Origin: Endomicrobiaceae bacterium
GTDB lineage: Bacteria > Elusimicrobiota > Endomicrobiia > Endomicrobiales > Endomicrobiaceae
Direction: 5' to 3'
NCBI GenBank assembly: GCA_028711215.1
Contig: JAQTSO010000015.1
Span: 1 to 39,658, forward strand
Length of the DNA stretch: 39,658 nucleotides
The number at the start of each line of letters is the position of its first letter. Positions within the stretch are counted from its first letter, which is position 1. Under the pieces are notes generated by a model. That model was not told the origin of the DNA, made no database searches, and saw only the letters and a program-made list of their open reading frames with translations. Shown in pieces: positions 34,760 to 39,658 of this stretch. Both the position numbers and the translations under genes were made by a program.

Positions 34760-35071
34760 GTGAAAAAAGAAGAAAAAAAACTAACAGCAGCAGAGCTTCC
34801 TGCAGGTGGTCTTTTAGAGGCTGGAACAGCTCTAAATTTTAAAACCGGTTCTTGGAGATCTATAAGACCTGTTTGGAATAAAGATAAATGTATACATTGT
34901 TTAACATGTTGGATATTTTGTCCTGATTCAGCAATTAAAATTGCTCCGGATCCAAAGAAAACAACAGTTGTTACGGGTATAGATTATGATTTTTGTAAGG
35001 GTTGCGGAATTTGTGCAAGGGAATGCCCTGACAAAATCAAAGCAATAACAATGGAAGAAGAAAAGAAATAA
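34760..35071 (+). CDS. porD: Pyruvate:ferredoxin oxidoreductase delta subunit (2x[4Fe-4S] ferredoxin)
   Basis: A 103-residue electron-transfer subunit. Two ferredoxin motifs are complete, CIHCLTCWIFCPDSA and CKGCGICARECPDK, each CxxCxxCxxxCP, giving two [4Fe-4S] clusters that pass electrons from the TPP site to external ferredoxin. The N-terminal 40 residues (AAELPAGGLLEAGTALNFKTGSWRSIRPV) are the delta-subunit extension. It starts with GTG at 34760, preceded by TTGAGG about 10 bases upstream. Confidence 0.95.
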   Translation: MKKEEKKLTAAELPAGGLLEAGTALNFKTGSWRSIRPVWNKDKCIHCLTCWIFCPDSAIKIAPDPKKTTVVTGIDYDFCKGCGICARECPDKIKAITMEEEKK

Positions 35072-35095
35072 CAAATTTTAAAGAGGTAAAAACAA

Positions 35096-36298
35096 ATGGT
35101 AAAACCAATATATCCTAAGGGAAAAATAGTAGCCAAGACCGGCAATGAAGTAATGGCTGAAGCTATGAGACAAATCTCACCAGATGTTGTTGCCGCTTAT
35201 CCTATTACACCTGCAACAGAAATTGTACAGATTTTTTCTCAATTTGTTGCAGACGGGAAAGTGCCAACAGAATACGTGGCTGTGGAAAGTGAACATTCGG
35301 CAATGTCAGCAACAATAGGGGCATCAGTAGCAGGGGCAAGAGCAATGACAGGAACCTCATCACAAGGTTTAGCATTGATGTGGGAAATGCTCTATATCGC
35401 AGCAGGATTAAGACTGCCGATAGTTATGGCAGAAGTTAACAGAGCCTTATCAGCACCTATCAACATTCACGGAGACCAATCAGATACAATGGGTGCAAGA
35501 GATGCCGGTTGGATTCAAATTTATTCAGAAAATTCACAAGAAGCATATGATAATATGATACAAGCTGTAAGAATTGCAGAAAAAGCAAAACTTCCGACTA
35601 TGGTCACAACTGATGGTTTTATAATTTCACATTGCATGGAAGTTGTTGAAGTTTATCCGGATGAAGATGTTAAAGCATTTGTCGGAGAATACAAACCGGA
35701 AAGAGCATTACTTGATTATAAAAAACCTTTTACATTAGGTGCTATTGAACTTCAGGATTACTATTTTGAACACAGATGGCAATTAGCAGAAGGTATGAGA
35801 AACGCTAAGCAAATAATACTTGATATAGCTCAAGAATTTAAAAACACATTCGGAAGAGAATACGGTTTTTATGAAAAATATAAAATGGATGATGCCGAAG
35901 TTGCGATAGTAACAATCGGTTCAGCGGCAGGAACAACAAAGTTCGTTGTAGACCAATTAAGAGAAAAAGGAATTAAAGCAGGTCTTATAAAAATCAGAGT
36001 TTACAGACCTTTCCCTGCAGATGAAATTGCAAAAGATTTAGCAAAAGTTAAGGCATTTGCAGTATTAGACAGAGCAGATTCCTGCTCAGGTAATTTTGCA
36101 CCTGTTTATCTTGATGTTGCTTCAGCTCTTTTTTCAAACGGAATCAATGTTAAATCAGAAAATTATGTTTACGGATTAGGCGGCAGAGAAATTTCTACGG
36201 AACATATTGCAGAAGTTTATACAAAACTTGATAAGATTGCAAAAGGTCAAGTTTCACCGTCAAAAACAGTCGAATATATTAATGTAAGAATAAAATAA
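35096..36298 (+). CDS. porA: Pyruvate:ferredoxin oxidoreductase alpha subunit
   Basis: A 400-residue alpha subunit. The opening VKPIYPKGKIVAKTGNEVMAEAMRQ and AAYPITPATEIVQIF form the pyrimidine-binding domain, with EYVAVESEHSAMSATIGASVAGARAMTGTSSQG and VMAEVNRALSAPINIHGDQSD completing the substrate/TPP region. The C-terminal VGLGGREIS-like element (YGLGGREISTEH) is domain III. It is flanked by AAGAGG before the ATG and 19 bases from porB. With porB it makes the TPP active site. Confidence 0.96.
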   Translation: MVKPIYPKGKIVAKTGNEVMAEAMRQISPDVVAAYPITPATEIVQIFSQFVADGKVPTEYVAVESEHSAMSATIGASVAGARAMTGTSSQGLALMWEMLYIAAGLRLPIVMAEVNRALSAPINIHGDQSDTMGARDAGWIQIYSENSQEAYDNMIQAVRIAEKAKLPTMVTTDGFIISHCMEVVEVYPDEDVKAFVGEYKPERALLDYKKPFTLGAIELQDYYFEHRWQLAEGMRNAKQIILDIAQEFKNTFGREYGFYEKYKMDDAEVAIVTIGSAAGTTKFVVDQLREKGIKAGLIKIRVYRPFPADEIAKDLAKVKAFAVLDRADSCSGNFAPVYLDVASALFSNGINVKSENYVYGLGGREISTEHIAEVYTKLDKIAKGQVSPSKTVEYINVRIK

Positions 36299-36317
36299 GT
36301 TTTAGGAGATATAAAAA

Positions 36318-37253
36318 ATGGCAAATCTAAAAGAATTAAGTAAAAATGCCGAAAGATTAACAGGTGGACATCGTCTTTGTGCAGGTTGTGGCGCAGGTAC
36401 TGTAGCAAGACAAACACTTTTGGCTGCCGGTGATAAACCTGTTGTAGTAGTAAGTGCAACCGGATGTTTGGAAGTTTCAACAACAGTATTCCCATATTCA
36501 GCTTGGAAAACTCCTTTCTTCCACAGTGCATTTGAAAACTCGGCGGCAACAGCAAGCGGTGTTGAATCCGCATATGTAAGTTTAAAGAAACAAGGTAAAA
36601 TAACTGACGATATCCGTTTTATTGCATTTGGCGGAGACGGCGGAACTTATGACATCGGACTCCAATCTCTCTCAGGGACAATGGAAAGAGGACATAGATT
36701 GCTTTATGTCTGCTACAATAATGAAGCATACATGAATACAGGTATTCAGAGAAGTAGTGCAACACCTCAAGGTGCAAGTGCAACAACCTCGCCTGTAGGT
36801 AAAGTTAAACAAGGTAAAGAACAACATAAAAAAGATCTTACTGCAATAATCGTTGCACATAATATCCCTTATGCTGCACAAGCTATTGCCGGCAACTGGA
36901 ACGATTATATAACAAAAGTTCAAAAAGCTTTAGATGTAGATGGCCCTACATTTATAAATGTAATGACACCTTGCAGACTCGGCTGGGGTTGCAAACCTGA
37001 AGATTCAATGGAAATAGTAAGACTTGCAGTTGATACATGTATTTGGCCTGTTTACGAAGTAGTGAACGGCGTTTATAAATTAACAATGAAACCTAGAGGC
37101 GGCGAAAAGAAACCTGTAATAGAATTCTTTAAAAACCAAGTCAGATTCAAACATTTGTTAAAACCTGAAAATGCAGATTTATTGGCTTCCATACAAGCTG
37201 ATGTTGATGCTAAGTGGAATAAAATGTTGGCTCTCTGCGGAGAAACAAAGTAA
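36318..37253 (+). CDS. porB: Pyruvate:ferredoxin oxidoreductase beta subunit
   Basis: A 311-residue TPP-binding beta subunit. HRLCAGCGAGTVARQ supplies cluster cysteines, VVVSATGCLEVSTTVFPYSAW follows, and FGGDGGTYDIGLQSLSGTMERG with CYNNEAYMNTGIQRSSATP is the TPP/Mg site (GDGG...NNE..MNTG). VMTPCRLGW holds a further cluster cysteine. Last gene of the porGDAB unit and ended by a strong hairpin 31 bases downstream. Reduced ferredoxin from this enzyme is a plausible electron source for the radical SAM enzymes next door. Confidence 0.96.
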   Translation: MANLKELSKNAERLTGGHRLCAGCGAGTVARQTLLAAGDKPVVVVSATGCLEVSTTVFPYSAWKTPFFHSAFENSAATASGVESAYVSLKKQGKITDDIRFIAFGGDGGTYDIGLQSLSGTMERGHRLLYVCYNNEAYMNTGIQRSSATPQGASATTSPVGKVKQGKEQHKKDLTAIIVAHNIPYAAQAIAGNWNDYITKVQKALDVDGPTFINVMTPCRLGWGCKPEDSMEIVRLAVDTCIWPVYEVVNGVYKLTMKPRGGEKKPVIEFFKNQVRFKHLLKPENADLLASIQADVDAKWNKMLALCGETK

Positions 37254-37283
37254 TAAAACATTGTAATTAATATTGTGTACATA

Positions 37284-37318
37284 AATAACGGAAGAGTATT
37301 TATCTCTTCCGTTATTTT
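37284..37318 (+). terminator. Rho-independent terminator after porB, possibly bidirectional
   Basis: A perfect 13-bp stem (37284-37296 with 37304-37316) and 7-base loop are followed by TTTTATTTTG on the plus strand. On the minus strand the hairpin sits 25 bases past the outer-membrane gene stop, with a shorter TTATTT tail, so it may stop both convergent transcripts. Confidence 0.9.
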
Positions 37319-37341
37319 ATTTTGATATTTAATTTATAATT

Positions 37342-38103
37342 CTAAAATGTAATTCTTACACCGATTTTAGGAACAAAACTATTCATCTGAGGTTCGCTTA
37401 TATATAAATAATCAACTCCGAAATCTATACTAAACCCGATAGGAATATTTATACTTGCCCCAAGATAAATACCACCTGTCAACGATGTCCCTTTGTCAGT
37501 GGTTACAACATGAGTAATAATATTTTTATAATTATTAGTCCACATATTTACTCCGGCTCCGCCACCTATATAAAGAGCAAAATACTTGTATGAAACAAAA
37601 TCATAGAAAGCATTTGCCATAACAGCATTATTTTCTACAGAAGCAGTAGCACCTGCAATCAAAAACAGAACATCTGATACGGTTGCTCTTGACTGATACT
37701 CCAATTCAAATCTTGTTCTTTCTTTTTTAACACCTGCTGCAAGATTAAACATCCCCTGAAATCCTGTAAATTGTGCTGTTTCACCTTGATACTTAATATC
37801 AAATGCTGTATAAGTAAAACCTATATCTGTTCTAATGTAAGGATGATATCTGCTTTTTTTTGGTTCTTCTTTTTGTTTCGGTTGTTCTTTTATTTGTGCT
37901 GTTTCTTGAGTTTGAACTTGAACCGGTTCTTGCTGTGTGGGCACAATTTCTTGCTGAGTCTGGACTTCTATAGATTCTTCTTGGGTCTGTTTGGCAATAC
38001 TTTGTTGATCAGTGTTTTTAATTACTGCTGTTTCTTCTGCCTGAACGACCGGGCAAATACCAAGTAAAAAAAATACTGCTAAGACAAGTGCCTTTTTTTT
38101 CAT
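37342..38103 (-). CDS. Outer-membrane beta-barrel protein with Gln-rich linker
   Basis: A 253-residue secreted protein. Residues 1-22 are a signal peptide (KKK start, hydrophobic core, VVQAEE). Residues about 25-80 form a Gln/Glu/Thr/Pro-rich, low-complexity linker with repeated TQ, QTQ and QEE units. Residues about 85-253 alternate polar and hydrophobic residues in short strands with aromatic edges (YIRTDIGFTYTAFDIKY, FALYIGGGAGVNMWTN, GIYLGASINIPIGFSIDFGVDY) and end in a C-terminal aromatic (VGVRITF-type, final Phe), the signal for BAM insertion. This indicates a small 8-strand-type OmpA/OmpW-like barrel; the periplasm-side linker is unusual. AAGGAG lies about 9 bases upstream of the ATG. 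Confidence 0.85.
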   Translation of the reverse strand: MKKKALVLAVFFLLGICPVVQAEETAVIKNTDQQSIAKQTQEESIEVQTQQEIVPTQQEPVQVQTQETAQIKEQPKQKEEPKKSRYHPYIRTDIGFTYTAFDIKYQGETAQFTGFQGMFNLAAGVKKERTRFELEYQSRATVSDVLFLIAGATASVENNAVMANAFYDFVSYKYFALYIGGGAGVNMWTNNYKNIITHVVTTDKGTSLTGGIYLGASINIPIGFSIDFGVDYLYISEPQMNSFVPKIGVRITF

Positions 38104-38145
38104 TCTCGGACTCCTTTTGATTCAAATTTTTGCTGCTTGTCCAAT

Positions 38146-38172
38146 ATTATAGATAGAGTTATTCCCACTCAA
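38146..38172 (-). promoter_or_regulatory. Possible promoter of the outer-membrane protein gene
   Basis: A perfect TATAAT is on the minus strand at 38151-38146, with TTGAGT at 38172-38167 (spacing 15, shorter than ideal). The -35 box would lie within the last codons of guaA. The leader to the ATG at 38103 is about 35 bases. Confidence 0.4.
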
Positions 38173-39658
38173 TTGTTGAAGGCGGTTTCTGCGAAATATC
38201 GTAAACAACTCTGTTTGCGCCTCTGACTTCGTTAATAATTCTGCCGGAAATTTTACCTAATATTTCATAAGGCAATTTTACCCAGTCGGCTGTCATTGCA
38301 TCTTCCGAATTAACTGCTCTTATAACTATGACATGTTCATAAGTTCTTTTATCACCCATAACTCCGACTGTTTTTACCGGAAGTATAACTGCAAATGATT
38401 GCCATATTTTTTCATATAAACCGGCTTTTCTTATTTCCTGGTCTACTATTGCATCCGCTTCTTTAACTATTCTAAGTTTTTCTTCAGTAATTTCACCTAA
38501 TGTTCTGACTGCAAGACCGGGACCGGGAAAAGGTTGCCTGTCAATAATTTCTGCAGGTATTTTAAGTTCTCTGCCTAAAATCCTTACTTCATCCTTAAAT
38601 AAAGATTTTAGAGGTTCTACCAGTTTCATTTTCATTTTTTCAGGTAATCCGCCTACATTATGATGGCTTTTAATAGTTACGCCTGCTCCGTGAGTTGCAC
38701 TTTCAATTATGTCCGGATAAATTGTACCCTGTAGCAAAAAGTCTATGCCTTTCAGTTTTTTTGCCTCACGGTCAAAAACCTCTATAAACGTATGGCCTAT
38801 AATTTTTCTTTTTTGTTCAGGGTCTGTAACTCCTTTAAGTTTCCCCAAAAATATTTTTTTTGCATCAACTATTATTAAATTTTTACCGAATTTAGGGCCG
38901 AATACTTTTTTAACTCTTTCCGTTTCCCCAAGTTTCTGCAAACCGTGGTCAACATAAACGCAAACAAGTTTTTTACCAATAGCTTTATTTAGCATTATTG
39001 CAGCAACTGATGAATCTACTCCTCCTGATAATGCGCACAATACTTTACTGTTGCCGACTTGTTTTTTAATTCTTCCGATTTCATCTTTTATATATGACTT
39101 CATTGTCCAGTCTTTTTTCAATTTACATATTTTAAATAAGAAATTATCAAGAATTTTTTTACCGAAAGGCGAATGTTGGACTTCCGGATGAAATTGAACT
39201 CCGTAAACGTTATTTTTTTCATCTGCTATTGCACCGTGCGGACAATTTTTTGAACTTGCTATATTTATATATCCTTTCGGTATTTTAGAAAGTTTATCTC
39301 CGTGACTCATCCAAACAGGCATCTTTTTAGGTAAATTTGTAAAAAGAGCAGATTTACCTTTAACAACTATATCGGCAAATCCGAATTCTCTATTTTTTGA
39401 AGGATGAACTTTACCGTTAAAATGTTCGGCTATAAGTTGCATTCCGTAACAGATACCCAAAATCGGTACTCCAAGTTCCCAAACATCTTTGCTTGGCCAT
39501 GGTGCACCTTTTTCGTAAACACTGGCATGTCCGCCGGACAAAACAATTCCTTTAACATCTTTTATATGTGCAATTTCATTTATATTTTTTGTGCCGGGGC
39601 ATATTTCGCAATAAACCTGAGCTTCTCTGATTCTTCTTGCAATAAGTTGTGTATATTG
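38159..39658 (-). CDS. guaA: GMP synthase (glutamine-hydrolysing), N-terminus cut off by window edge
   Basis: The C-terminal 499 residues of GuaA, which converts XMP to GMP with glutamine and ATP. The reading frame is open through the right edge at 39658, where it begins at QYTQLIARRIREAQVYC; family proteins start about 10-15 residues earlier, so only the first residues are missing. The glutaminase domain has ILGICYGMQL (catalytic Cys) and GVQFHPEVQHS (His, Glu). The ATP-pyrophosphatase domain has ALSGGVDSSV, and the dimerisation domain ends RVVYDISQKPPSTIEWE, the expected terminus. The TTG at 39541 is an internal leucine codon (VLSGGHASVY), not the start. Confidence 0.98.
   Translation of the reverse strand, partial: QYTQLIARRIREAQVYCEICPGTKNINEIAHIKDVKGIVLSGGHASVYEKGAPWPSKDVWELGVPILGICYGMQLIAEHFNGKVHPSKNREFGFADIVVKGKSALFTNLPKKMPVWMSHGDKLSKIPKGYINIASSKNCPHGAIADEKNNVYGVQFHPEVQHSPFGKKILDNFLFKICKLKKDWTMKSYIKDEIGRIKKQVGNSKVLCALSGGVDSSVAAIMLNKAIGKKLVCVYVDHGLQKLGETERVKKVFGPKFGKNLIIVDAKKIFLGKLKGVTDPEQKRKIIGHTFIEVFDREAKKLKGIDFLLQGTIYPDIIESATHGAGVTIKSHHNVGGLPEKMKMKLVEPLKSLFKDEVRILGRELKIPAEIIDRQPFPGPGLAVRTLGEITEEKLRIVKEADAIVDQEIRKAGLYEKIWQSFAVILPVKTVGVMGDKRTYEHVIVIRAVNSEDAMTADWVKLPYEILGKISGRIINEVRGANRVVYDISQKPPSTIEWE

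Noticed and set aside
38159-39541. GuaA as a complete gene starting at 39541.
   Set aside because: The codon there is TTG coding an internal leucine of VLSGGHASVY, and the frame with GuaA-like sequence continues to the window edge.
1-39658. CRISPR array, tRNA, rRNA, insertion sequence or prophage signatures.
   Set aside because: No repeat-spacer pattern, cloverleaf, rRNA-like stretch, transposase, integrase or phage structural gene was visible anywhere in the window.

Overview
The window is 39.7 kb of AT-rich bacterial DNA with almost no non-coding space. A four-subunit pyruvate:ferredoxin oxidoreductase, many radical SAM enzymes, a U32 pair resembling the O2-independent hydroxylase UbiU/UbiV, and a signal-peptide beta-barrel protein point to an anaerobic, diderm (outer-membrane) bacterium. 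By general impression of the protein sequences I lean towards Elusimicrobiota (Endomicrobium-like), but no 16S or other marker here proves it. I see no tRNA, rRNA, CRISPR, IS element, prophage or attachment site.

Layout. (1) 1-2700, plus strand: a promoter and an aspartate-type aminotransferase closed by a strong terminator, then an extended -10 promoter driving a PspC-domain protein and a fusion of an S26B signal-peptidase-like domain with a methyltransferase-like domain. (2) 2708-11165, minus strand: a tightly overlapped nine-gene operon, aroF-tyrA-aroA-plsC-ispH-rpsA-ruvA-ruvB-queH (aromatic amino acid synthesis, phospholipid acylation, isoprenoid synthesis, ribosomal protein S1, Holliday-junction branch migration, queuosine). 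(3) About 11343-33975, plus strand: nineteen co-directional genes, mostly overlapping or a few bases apart. (4) 34175-37253, plus strand: porG-porD-porA-porB, closed by a terminator. (5) 37342-38103, minus: an outer-membrane barrel protein. (6) 38159 to the right edge, minus: guaA, cut off at its N-terminus by the window.

The accessory island in region 3 is the striking part. It encodes six B12-binding-domain radical SAM proteins, two radical SAM proteins with SPASM-like C-terminal cysteine regions, two GT-C-type polytopic membrane glycosyltransferase-like proteins, a DegT/DnrJ/EryC1 aminotransferase, a PP-loop ATP pyrophosphatase, a GNAT acyltransferase, a UDP-galactopyranose-mutase-like flavoprotein, a UbiU/UbiV-like U32 pair, an ICMT-like membrane methyltransferase, a parvulin + FGE-sulfatase fusion and a secreted lipase-like protein whose nucleophile serine is replaced. 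Read together this looks like a dedicated anaerobic biosynthetic pathway for a heavily modified, probably membrane-associated glycolipid or similar metabolite. That is an inference; I recognise no characterised cluster with this composition.
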